Shown here one piece after another: positions 10,901 to 22,926 of a stretch of DNA of 64,000 nucleotides. The stretch is taken from positions 8,367,501 through 8,431,500 of the forward strand of contig CANJKZ010000010.1 of NCBI GenBank assembly GCA_947471745.1, written 5' to 3'. The DNA is from Closterium sp. Naga37s-1 (taxonomy: Eukaryota; Streptophyta; Zygnematophyceae; Desmidiales; Closteriaceae). The notes under the pieces are model-generated. The model was not told where the DNA came from, did no database searches, and worked only from the letters and a program-made list of their open reading frames with translations. The position numbers and the translations under genes are program-made. Position 1 is the first letter of the stretch. Every line of letters starts with the position of its first letter.

Positions 10901-13900
10901 TTTCAGCCACTGACTCCCTTCCTCCGCCAACCAACTCTGCTGCTTCGCCTGCCTCTGCCACTACTGCTGCTTCACCTGTCTCTGCCACTAATGCTCCTTC
11001 TTCTGCAACTACTGCTGTTTCTGCAACTACTGCTGTTTCTGCAACTACTGCTCCTTCTGCCACTACTGCTCCTTCTGCCACTTCTGCCGCTACTGCCATT
11101 TCTAATCGTTCTGCAGCGCCTATTAATTCCGCTGTGGCCTCTGCCCTCCCATCTACCCCCTCCTTCACCATTGCACCCATCTCCACCACTCCTTCTATCC
11201 TCTCTTCTTTTTTTCCCTCCTTCGCCTCTACGCCCTCCTTCCTCTCCCTTCCCTCCTCCCCCTCCCTCTCGTCCTCGCCTCTACTCTCCCCATCTTCCTC
11301 CAAATCTTGCTCGTCCCTGTGACTTCCCTCCTCACTCTTCTCACTCTCTTCGCTCTCTTCTCCATTTTCCAATCCTTGCCTCTTCCCCACCTCACTCTCC
11401 TCCTCCTCCCCCTCCTCTCGACCCCCCTCCATCTGTGTACCCTCCAGACTCTCTCCTCCTTCCTCCTCCAATTCCACTTCCCTGACGCGATTACTGTTCT
11501 CCTCTTTCTCCTCTTTTTCCTCGTCTTCCTCCTCTTCCTCCTCTTTCTCCTCCTCTCTCTCCTCCTCCACTCTTTCACGCTCAACTTCTTCTTCACCCTT
11601 TCCTCCCTCCATCCCTGTTCGCTCCATAGCCTCTCCTTGTTCCTCCACCTCCCTTTCCCCTTCCATCTCTCGTTCCTCCACCTCTCTTCCCCCTTCCACC
11701 TCTCTTTCCCCTTCCACCTCTCTTTCCCCTTCCACCTCTCTTTCCCCTTCCACCTCTCTTTCCCCTTCCACCTCTCTTTCCCCTTCCACCTCTCTTTCCC
11801 CTTCCACCTCTCTTTCCCCTTCCACCTCTCTTTCCCCTTCCACCTCTCTTTCCCCTTCCACCTCTCTTTCCCCTTCCACCTCTCTTTCCCCTTCCACCTC
11901 GCTTTCCCCTTCCACCTCTCTTTCCCCTTCCACCTCTCTTTCCCCTTCCACCTCTCGTTCCTCCACCTCCCTTTCTCCTTCCACCTCTCTTTTCTCATCC
12001 ACCTTTGCACCCTCCACTACCTCTCTGGCTTCCGGAACAATCTCCACCTCCCCAAAGCAGCTTCCCTCCCCCGCCTCACTCCTAGTCTCCTCCTCCTCCC
12101 CTTCACTCCTAGTCTCCTCCTCCTCCCCTTCACTCCTAGTCTCCTCCTCCTCCCCTTCACTCCTAGTCTCCTCCTCCTCCGCTTCACTCCCCATCTCCTC
12201 CTCTCCTTTCTTCATCCCTGTTTTCGCCTCAGCCTCTCCTCCTCCCTCCTCGCTTTCCCCTTCCACCGCTCTCTCCTCATCCACCTTTGTACCCTCCTCT
12301 GCCTCTCTCATTTCCTGTACCATTCCCACCTCCCCAACGCAGCTTCCCTCCTCCGCCTCTCTCTCCTCCTCCTCCCCTTCACTCCTAAACTCCTCCTCCT
12401 CCCTTTCACTCCTAGTCTCCTCCTCCTCCCCTTCACTCCTAGTCTCCTCCTCCCCTTCACTCCTAGTCTCCTCCTCCCTTTCACTCCTAGTCTCCTCCTC
12501 CTCCGCTTCACTCCCCATCTCCTCCTCCTCTCCTTCCTTCATTCCTGTTTTCGCCTCAGCCTCTCCTCCTCCCTCCTCGCTTTCCCCTTCCACCGCTCTC
12601 TCCTCATCCACCTTTGTACCCTCCTCTGCCTCTCTCGCAACCTGCACCATTCCCACCTCCCCAACGCAGCTTCCCTCCTCCGCCTCTCTCTCCTTCTCCT
12701 CCCCTTCACTCCTAAACTCCTCCTCCTCCCTTTCACTCCTAGTCTCCTCCTCCTCCCCTTCACTCCTAGTCTCCTCCTCCCCTTCACTCCTAGTCTCCTC
12801 CTCCCTTTCACTCCTAGTCTCCTCCTCCTCCGCTTCACTCCCCATCTCCTCCTCCTCTCCTTCCTTCATTCCTGTTTTCGCCTCAGCCTCTCCTCCTCCC
12901 TCCTCGCTTTCCCCTTCCACAGCTCTCTCCTCATCCACCTTTGTACCCTCCTCTGCCTCTCTCGCAACCTGCCCCATTCCTGCATCCCCAAAGCAGCTTC
13001 CCTCCCCCGCCTCACTCTGCTGCTCCTCCCCTTCACTCCTAACCTCCTCCTCCTCCCCTTCACTCCTAACCTCCTCCTCCTCCCTTTCACTCCTAACCTC
13101 CTCCTTCTCCCCTTCACTCTCCATCTCCTCCAGAAATCCTTCCTTCATCCCTGTTTTCTCCTCCGCCTCTCTTTCTTCCTCGGCCTCGCTCCCCTCTTCT
13201 CCATCTATCCCCCAATCCACCACTCTCCTCTCCTCCCCTTCACTCTCCTCCCCTTCACTCTCCTCCCCCTCGTCTCTCCCCTCCTCCTCCTCTCTCCCCT
13301 CCCCCCCTCTCCCCTCCTCTCTTTCCTCCCTCCCTCTCCCCTCCTCTCTCTCTTTCCCCTCCTCACTCAAACCCCCTTCCACATCCATCTCCTCTTCATC
13401 CACTGACGGAAGATCAGAACCAAACGATGATCTCGACCGTCGATCGCGCCGCCTACTATCAAGCTTCTTCAGAGCACCCCATCCAGCAACTACCCTTCCC
13501 TGTCCTCCTCCCCCTTCCAGCCCCTTCTCTAACCCCTCTCCCTCATCCGATTCTCCTCCCTCTCCTAATCCTCCTCCCTCTCCCAATCCTCCTCCCTCAT
13601 CCCACCCGTTTCCCAGTTCTAATGCCCCTCCTTTTACCACACGTCCACCAATAACCTCGCCTTCCTCCAAACCACCAAGCACAACTGGGTTCCGTGAACA
13701 TTCACCTGAAGTGTCACCTGAATCTTCATCTGAATCATCACGCATCAGCTGCTCCTCTTCCTCGTAATCCCCCCACCAGAAGGCCTCGTTATTGCCATCC
13801 TCGTTATTGCCATCCTTGTTATTGTCATCCTCGTTAGTGACACTCTGACTCTCATCCTCCTCCTCATCATCATCGTCGTATCTCCGTACCACCTTTGCAA

Positions 13901-16900
13901 ACCCAACAGCACCAATCTCCACCTCCCCCAGATAGGACCTCCCCAGGCTTTGAAGCGCCCCAGGCCCAGGGTCAGCTCCCACCTCCCCTGAATAAGACCT
14001 CCCCAGGTCACCAGAACGAGATCCCCCAGCCTCCCTTGACCCCACCCCTGGAGCCAATCCAACCTCCCTCACTCCCTTGTGCTCCTCACTCTTGCTTCTC
14101 ACCACTCTCCCCTCCTCACTGCCCATGGGAACAAGCACTGTCTCTTCGGCAGGCGCTGACTTCCAATGGAAAATACTGGGCGGATTGTGAAAGAACCCGG
14201 GAGAAATAGGGCTAGTTGCCCCAAAGGTCTCCCTTCGCTGAAGGCCCTTGCTGCTCAGACCCAGAACAGCTCCTCTCACCTTACCCAGTGTTTGCATAAA
14301 CCTGTTCCCTCCCTTTCCACCTCCTCCCCCTCCTCCTCCCGCCTCTACTACTACCTCTCCTCTCCCTCCTCCCTCAACGTCCCACCCCCAGTTAGAATCA
14401 TCACCACTCTTCGTCACACGTCGGGGTAGTTGGCCCATGCTGTGGGTCCGCCTAGACTCACCAGAGGCTATCCCCGATGCTGCTGCTGCCGCTGCCCCTG
14501 CCACAGATGCAACACTCCTCGCCCCTCCCCTGATCCCCTCCTTCACATTCAACGCCCCTTCCTTAATCCCCTCCTTCACATTGATCGCCTTTTCCTTAAT
14601 CCCCTCTCTGACATTTGACGCGCCTCCCTTAATCCCTCCTTTTACGCTGAACGCCCCTTCCTTAATCCCCTCCCTAACACTCTGCGCCCCTTCTTTAATA
14701 CCTTCCTTAACATTCATCGCCTTTTCTTTAATCCCCTCTTTAACATTCATCGCCCCTCCCTTAATCCCCTCCTTTACATTCAACGCCCCTTCTTTGATCC
14801 CCTCCCTGACATTCATCGCCCCACCCTTGATCCCCCCTGCCACAGTTAAAGCCCCACTGGCGATCCCGCCTGCTGCCGCTGCCAGGGCTTGCCGTATTCT
14901 CACCTTCCTACTCTCCTCCTCCTCCTCGCCCCCTAACCCGGGAATCACCCACAGCAGCATCATGGCCTCTTCCCTTGGTGATAGAACCTCACCCTCCTTC
15001 TTCCCTTCTTCCTCCCCTTCATCCTCCTCATCTCCATCACCCTCCAAGCCGCCTTGATCACTCGTCCTGTCACCCTCCTCCTCCTCCTCCTCCTCCTCCT
15101 CCTCCTCCTCCTCCTCCTCCTCCTCCTCTCCTCCTTTACTTCCCACACTCTTGCTGTCGAAGCTGTTGTCTTCAGACGGGCGACGTCGGGTGGCATTTAG
15201 CCGGGAGAGCATGCGCGGCGGTTTGGCCGGCATCAGCACCGGATTCAACCCCACAGCACCACGCCCATCCACCTCATCACCCTGGTCTGCTCTGCCCCCA
15301 ACCACCTCCACGCCGCCAGCAGCAGCACCGTTCTGCTCCCTGCTCTCTGCTCGCTCCTCTCTGCTTCCTGACTGCTCATTGCTGCCCTCTGCACGCTGCT
15401 GCTCTAATAACCCCTCTCGCCTCTCCTCCTCCTCCCTCTGCACCTCCAGCTGCTGCTCTAGCTTCTCCCACACCAGCTTACTCCTCTCCATCTCCCCACC
15501 ACCGCCCTCTCCCGCTCCCAACCCCTCTGCACCGCATTCGTTCACCTCCGCCATCCTCCCCTCCTCAACCCCCTTCTCCTCCTCTTCATCCCCGTCCCGC
15601 TCTCTCTCTTCCACACCCACCTTCCTCTCCTCCTTTCTCACACTCACCCTTCCCTCCGGCCTCAGAATGAGCCCTCTGATTGACAGCTCTCTACGCTCAA
15701 ACCTTGACAGCTCAGCGCATTTTGTAAGAAGCAGGTTCGCACGAGCAGGCAGCGAGGGTTCCGGTGATAAGTGTGGCTCAAAGAGAAACTGGAACACCTG
15801 GGGAAGCACCTGCGGACGCACCTGAGAAAAAGCACCTGGCGAATCACCTGGAGAAGCACCTGGAAACTCACCTGAGGCATCTGAGGGGGTCCCAGGCGAG
15901 GGGAAGTGAGGAGGGAGATCTGGGTGGCTCCTGTTGAGAGTGGATTGCGCACTCACACTGCTCCTGAGGGACCTCGAACCGAGACGAGACTTACCAGGCG
16001 CTTCAAAGGGCGCCTTTGGATGAAGCCTGTTGAGAGACTGTGCACTCGCGCTGCGGTGAAGCCCCGGTCTCGGTGGCTTGCCTTGTAAGTGCCGCACCTG
16101 CTGCCGCACCTGCTGCTGCACCTGCTGCTGCACCTGCTGCTGCACCGGTTGCTGATCCTGCTCCCGATCCTTCTGCTGATCTGACTGCTGATCCGTTAGA
16201 TTTTCATCACAACTCCGCGGCTTCTCCTGCTGCTGCTCGTTCAGCTGTCGTGACAGGAGCTTCTTTCCCGTCACTTGCTCGGCCCACTCCTGCCACCGCT
16301 CCTTGTGGTGCTTCTTACCACTCAGAGACACAGACGCAGCAGAAGCAGAAGAAGCAGAAGCAGCAGACGCAGCAGACACAGCAGCGGATTTGAGGGATGA
16401 CAAGCAGCGGATGCGGGCAATCTCTCGCTTGAACTGAGGGAAGGAGGTGGTGAGATCAACTGCATGTCGCTGCGAGGACGGGAGAGAGGAGAGGAGAGAG
16501 GAGGGGAGAGAGGAGGACGAAGAGGAGAGGGAGGATGTGGAGGGTTCGGCAGGGAGGGAAGAGGAGCGAGGGGAGCAGTGAGGCACGAGAGTTGAGTCAC
16601 GGTTGGAGCGCGAGCTGAGCTTCTGCAGTGTCGGCTTCATCGGCTGTGACTGCTGCACGTGCTGCAACTGCTCCTCCTGTGCCTGCTGCTCCTGTGCCTC
16701 CTGCTGCTCCTGCTGCTCCTGCTCCTTCTGCAAAACAATTGAGTCACGGTTGGAGCGGGAGCTCAGCTTTTGCAGTTTCGGCTTCACTGGCTGCACCTGC
16801 TGCACCTGCTGCTCCTGCGCCTCCTGCTGCTCCTGCGCCTTCTGCTCCTTGTGCTGGGTCTGCTGCTGAAACACGGAATCCCCGCTACCTGTGGGGTGTT

Positions 16901-17660
16901 TTTGAGAATTCTCAAAAACACCCTGCTGAAACACGGAATCCCTGCTACCTGTGGCCCTGTCCAGTGACGCCCCAGAGGACTTGGAGCGATGGAGAGGAGG
17001 AGCATCATCCTTTGTCGTGCTGATATCGTGCGCGCTAACATCACTCCTCCAGTCACTGCTGCTGCTGCTCTTGCTCTTGCGGAGGAGCTGGGAAGGCTTG
17101 CTCTCGCGGAACCGACTTGAGTTGCTTCTGCTAGAGAATCCGCTACGCGTGGCGCTGCCAATCCGCTTCAAGTAGTTGGGGTTATTCGGGTTACTAGGGT
17201 TACTGAAGTTACTGAGGTAATTAGTGTTACTAAAGTTACTTAGGTTACTAGGGTTACGAGGATAACGGGTGTTGCTGCTGCTGGCAGTGGTGGCAGCAGG
17301 GCGAATGCTACTGGCTGGGGGATCTACAAAGACGAAACGGTGCACCATTGAGAGGCTGCCACGTGGAAGATAGGCTGCTGGAGAGCTGCCACGTGGCTGT
17401 GCAGTGAATGAGGAGCGCAGGGGAGAGGAGGTTGCTGACGCAGCACCTGAGACGGCTCCTAAGGCCGCGACTGAATAGTCACCTGAAGAGGCACCTGAGC
17501 GGGCACCTGAGGCAGCAGCTAGGGCAGCATCTGCAGCAGCGTCCAAGGGAGAGGGGCATCCCGCTGAGGCCCATTGCCTCAAGTACTGCCCTCTCCTGCC
17601 CAACCCACGACTCGACAGCCACCTTTGCTTCTGCTGCTGCTGCTGCTGCTCTTGCTCCTG

Positions 17661-17706
<46 letters not shown>

Positions 17707-20700
17707 TGAAACATTTCATGCAGTCGCTTCCGTGAACTAGAGCGACCGCTTGAACTGTATCCACTGCGACCGGTTTGGGATGCAAAACGCAACTGTGAAG
17801 CATGCAGTAAGGAGTACGAAGCCGAACCAGCAGCAGAGTTCCTACCCTCGGACTTGGCCCTTTGCAGCATCCGCGGACGCTTCTGCTGCGGGGAAAGGGA
17901 ATCCGGAACACTATCCAGCGACGCTGACGTGGCACTGCCAGCTGGACTCTCCGACCATGCTGCTCCCCCTGTAAAGGAGGCTGACCTGGCAACAAGCCTA
18001 GATTCGCCACCCACAGATGTAGACACATGCAATGCCGCTGCCAGCACTCCCTCACCCCCGCCCTCTAGAGTGCGTTGCTCCAAGGCTGCTCGGATGCGGA
18101 GGGACAAGGGCACCTGGTAGGCCGGCAAAGCCCGCCGGCTGTGCTGCCCCTCCGCTGCTTTGCTGGTAAAAGCAGCAGCGCTGGTAGCTGCAGCACTATC
18201 AGTAATCGCGTTCTCGCTGGTTACGACAACAAGGCTGGTTACCGCGTTACCGCTGCTGCTGCTCACTGAGCGTCGCATGGCTGCACTTCCGGGAGCACTA
18301 ACCTCTTCCTCCTCCTCACCCATACTGCTGCCGGGAACGGCAAGCACCGAAACAGCATTGCTGGAAAATGCTCGTGAGATTCGTCCCCTGTGCTGCCTCT
18401 GGTGCTGCGTCTGGTGCTGCCCCTCGTGCTGCCCCTCGTGCTGCCCCTCGTGCTGCCCCTCGTGCTGCCCCTCGTGTTTCTGAGAGATCTTAAACACACC
18501 CTCCCCCTCCAACCCCTCCGACCGTCCTCCTTCCTCCTCCAACCCCTCACCCTCCCTCTTCCCTTCTTCACCCTCCTCCGCCAACTCCCACTCCTCATCC
18601 TCCTCTCCAACTCCCTCCTCCATTCCTCCCCATCCGTCATCACCACTTCCAACCTCCCATTCCTCTCCGCCTAAATCCCGTCCGCTCTCTCCCTCCACAC
18701 CCACCCCACTCTCGTCCAACCCAGCAACAAACCTGTCAACGAACGACGCGTTGTGCCCAAACGTCTCCGTCCTAGGAGCCTGCCTGCAGCATCTGCTGCC
18801 CACACTCGCACCCCGCAATGCACCACTCCCACCCACACTCTCTACTCTCGACCCTATTCCTGACGCAGCTGCTGCTGCTGCCGACGCCACGTTCCTTGCC
18901 CCTCCCTTTATCCCCTGCCTCACATTCATCGCTCCCGAAGCTACGTTCTTAGCTCCAGACCGAACCCCTGCCGCAGCTGCGGCAGCAGCCCCGGCAATGG
19001 CAAGGCCGGAGGCATGGAAACGGCGGGAGTGGGAGCTTCTTATCCCTCTCTTGCCTTCTCCCCCTTCCTCACACTCCTCCTCCTCCCACAACGCCAGCAG
19101 TGCATCTTCAGGGGAAAGAGCGGCAAGGCTAGTCACCCTGAAGAAGGGTATTTCCTCAGACAAATTTCTGGAATGCCCCTTGGGCCCATGCTGGAAGCTT
19201 GCACTGCCTTGGAGATTCAAACTCCCTCTTCCCCCGGCATCGCTCCTGCTGCTCACTCCGCCAGTGGTTAGGCTGCTGGGCAGCACCCTAACTGCTGCTG
19301 AGGTGCAGTCCTCTTGAGCGACTGAACAAGCGGTTGAGTGCGGTTGAGAGGCAAGAATAGAACCAGAATGAGGCTCACCACCAGAGGTTGCGGCTACTGC
19401 AGTGGCACTTCGAGCGAGCGTGTTTGGCTTCACAGTCGAGGAGGCTAACTGACCTGGTGCAGTTAGGGCAGCTGTCGCGGTTTCGCTTCTAGCAATCTTA
19501 GCACCAATCCCTCTCAGCAGGCTGGTTCGAGGCTCCTTACGTTGGAGTGAATCTCCTCTGCTGGTATCCCCTCTAGGGAGTGATTTGGTACTGGTACTAC
19601 TAGCACCGAGTTCGCCTGAGTAATCTACAGCAAAAAAGTCGGGATTGAAAGGGTCTGTATGGGCTGGGCTGGAGTGGAAGGAAGCTGCATCGAAGGACCA
19701 CCTTGGCAGGGAGTCAGAATCAAAGGAACCTTCCAGGAAGGAGTCTGCATCAAAGGAACCTTCCGTGAAGGCGCCGGGAGCATCCCTCTCCTTCCCACTC
19801 CTGCTCCTCCTACCAAGGCTGGCGGGCACGACAGGGCTGGAGCTGCTGTTGCTGATGATTCGGCTGTCGTGGGTCTTACTCCTTGTAACGGATCTGCCTG
19901 TAAAGGAACCAGGGCTGGTTCGAACGGCGCTCGTGGCCCCATCTCTGCTCCTGCTCTTACCCAAGCCGTTACTCTGTAACCCTCTCTCCTCGCCCTCCTC
20001 ACCCTCCTCCCCCTCTCTGTCCGCAACATTATGCACCCGTTGCATCCGGCCAGAGCCTGACCCAGCCTGCCCAGCTGCCACCTCTTCTGCCAAATGCTTG
20101 ATCTCAGATGCCACCTCTTCTGCCAAATGCTTGATCTCAGATGCCACCTCTTTGATCCCCCCTGCTGCCACCGCTGCTGCTGCTGCTGCAGTGCCTGCCA
20201 CGCTCCTTGCACCCTCCTTGATTCCTCCCGCTGCTGCAAATGCTACGCTCTGTGCCCCTCCTGCTACTGTCAGCGCACCCCCGCTCACACCCCCTGCCAC
20301 TGTCAAAGCACCCTCTTTCACACCACCTGCCACTGTCAAAGCACCCTCTTTCACACCCCCTGCCACTGTTAAAGCACCCTCTTTCACACCACCTGCCACT
20401 GTTAAAGCCCCCCCTTTCACTCCCCCTGCCACTGTTAGAGCTCCCTCTTTCACACCTCCTGCCACTGTCAAAGCACCCTCTTTCACACCACCTGCCACTG
20501 TCAAGGCTCCCTCTTTCAACCCTCCAGCAACAGTCATAGCCCCTCCTTTCACCCCTCCTGCAACCGTCAATGCTCCATCTCTCACCCCCCCTGCCACCGT
20601 CCTCACTCCGCCCTTAATCCCCCCTGCAACGTTCCTCGCCCCTCCCTTTATCCCCCCAGCAACAGCCACCGCACCAGTAGCCACCCCCCCTGCTGCCACC

Positions 20701-22849
20701 GCAGCAAGGCTCCTCGCCCCCTGCCCCACCTCCCCTGCTGCAGCAGCCACGTTCCTAGCAGCAGCGCCGGGGAGGCTGGTAACCGCAGAGACGTTACGCG
20801 CTCCTGATGCGATCCCAGCCGCTGCTTTTATCGCAGCAGAGGAGATACCGCTTCTGACGTTCCCCACTGCAGCAAAGGAGCGTGCTCGCAGCCCTGACAT
20901 ACCGCCACTGCTGCTGGCGCTGCTGCTACTGATGGCGCTGCTGCTGTTGATGGCACTGCTGCTGGCGGCGGTATTGACAGAGAGCGTGGCTGGGAACGCG
21001 GGAGGAGCAGCCAAGGCAGAAGAAGGATTGTGTACATCACCATCAAAAGTACTGCCACTATCGCCCTGCATCAATGTACCCGCCACTCCCCCTGTGGTGG
21101 ACCCATAGTGCTCCTCCTGACTGCCTGTCTCACCATGCCGAGCCCCTGCCTTGCTGCCTCCGAGTAGCAGCTTGCTTCTGCTCCTCAGCCCGCGAAACAA
21201 ACTACCGCTGCTCTTACTCCTCATTCCGCTGCTCTTGCTCTTGACTTCACCCTTGCATGTGCTCGGATTTCCCTCCTCTCCCCCATCCTCCAGGCTCTCT
21301 GCTTGGGGTCCCTCTATCGTGCCATCATCATCGTCACCATCAGACAAGTCAATGACCAGCTTATTAGCTGTTACGGTAACCGAATCATCACCCGTTACAG
21401 TAACCAAATCATCGACCATTACGGTAACGGCTTCACCGGTCGTGACAGCAGCTGCCTTTTCAGCTGTTAAAGTGGCTGCGCTGAAAGCCCCCTCCTCCTC
21501 CTCTTCCTCCTCCATCTCCATCACCTCATCCCAATAATCTGCCCCCCCTCTCTCCTCCTCCTCTTCAGCCTTAACCCGTTCGTCCAACCTACAACCCTCA
21601 TCCTCCTCCTCATCATCCTCCTCCTCCGCCTTCTCCTTTCGCCCCTCTTCCTTCTCATCCTGTTCTTCCTCATCCTCCACTGCCTTCCCCATCCCCACAT
21701 CCACACCCCAACCACCTGCTCGGACTGACGTTGTCTCCTCTGCTTTATTCGTCTCTTCTTCCTTCGCCTCCTCCTTTCCCCCCTCTTCCTCCTCATCCTG
21801 TTCTTCCTCATCCTCCGCTGCCTCCCCCATCCCCACATCCACAGCCCAACCGCCTGCGCGGACGGACTCTGCCTCCTCCGCTTTATAGGCCTCTTCCTCC
21901 TTCGCCTCCTCCTCCTCGTCCTCTGCTTCCTCCTCCTTGTCCTCTGCTTCCTCTTCCTCTTCCTCCTCCTCTTCCTCTTCCTCATCCTCCTCCGCCGCTT
22001 CCTCCTCTCCCTTCCCCCCCTCCTCCTCATCCACCACTTCTGCCTCCCATCCCTCTTCCCTCCCGTCCTCCCTGACTCTAAACGCCGAACCTCCCCCGTT
22101 ACCACTCTCCACAACATCCGCCACTATAACAGAGCCCTCGTCACTATCACTTCCTTCGCAATCATCTATGTTCCCCTCTCCCCACTGCTCGTCCCCCACG
22201 GATCCATACACAGGCGTGGCCATGGGAACTGCAGCATCATCAGGGGACAGTTGGTCCCATTCAGTCCCTCCTGCTGCCTCTGCTGCTTCCACTCTCAACA
22301 GCTCTCTCCCCACACCCCGCCCATTCTCCATTTGAGTGGCCAGTACACGCCCATTATGTGACCTTGGAGTGGACTGAGCAGCCACCCCTGCTGGCGCTCC
22401 TGCATGCTCTCCTGCCAGCTCCCCTGCTGGGGCTCTCAACTCTTCCTCCCACCCCTCTGGCCTCTCAGCATCCTGAGCAGTGAGTGAACGCCCACTCTGT
22501 GACTCCTCCAAGTAGCCATTTACCTCCATAGCCCCGCCACTCACCACCATCGCCTCTCCATCTACCACCATACTCCTCCCATGCACTACCGCCGCACCCA
22601 CGCCATCGCCACTCCTCTCCTTGCCAACACCTACCAACTCACCCGCATGCCACTCAGCCACTACAGCTCCATCACCACTCATCAGTCGGTCAGTGCCACC
22701 TACGCCTCTGTCAGAATCCGTCAGAATGTCATCAGAGTCAGTCAGCAGTCTGTCAGTCAACCGCCCAGCCCCTGAAACGAGCCCATTTTCTGGTTGGAAA
22801 CGCTCCACTTCCTCTTGATGCTGCTGATACTGATGATGCCTCTCACACG

Positions 22850-22926
<77 letters not shown>

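Noticed and set aside
11307-13406. A 699-codon plus-strand frame rich in Leu, Pro and Phe
   Set aside because: It is the antisense of the Glu/Arg repeats of the giant minus-strand frame. The periodic sequence keeps several frames open, and no independent domain is present.
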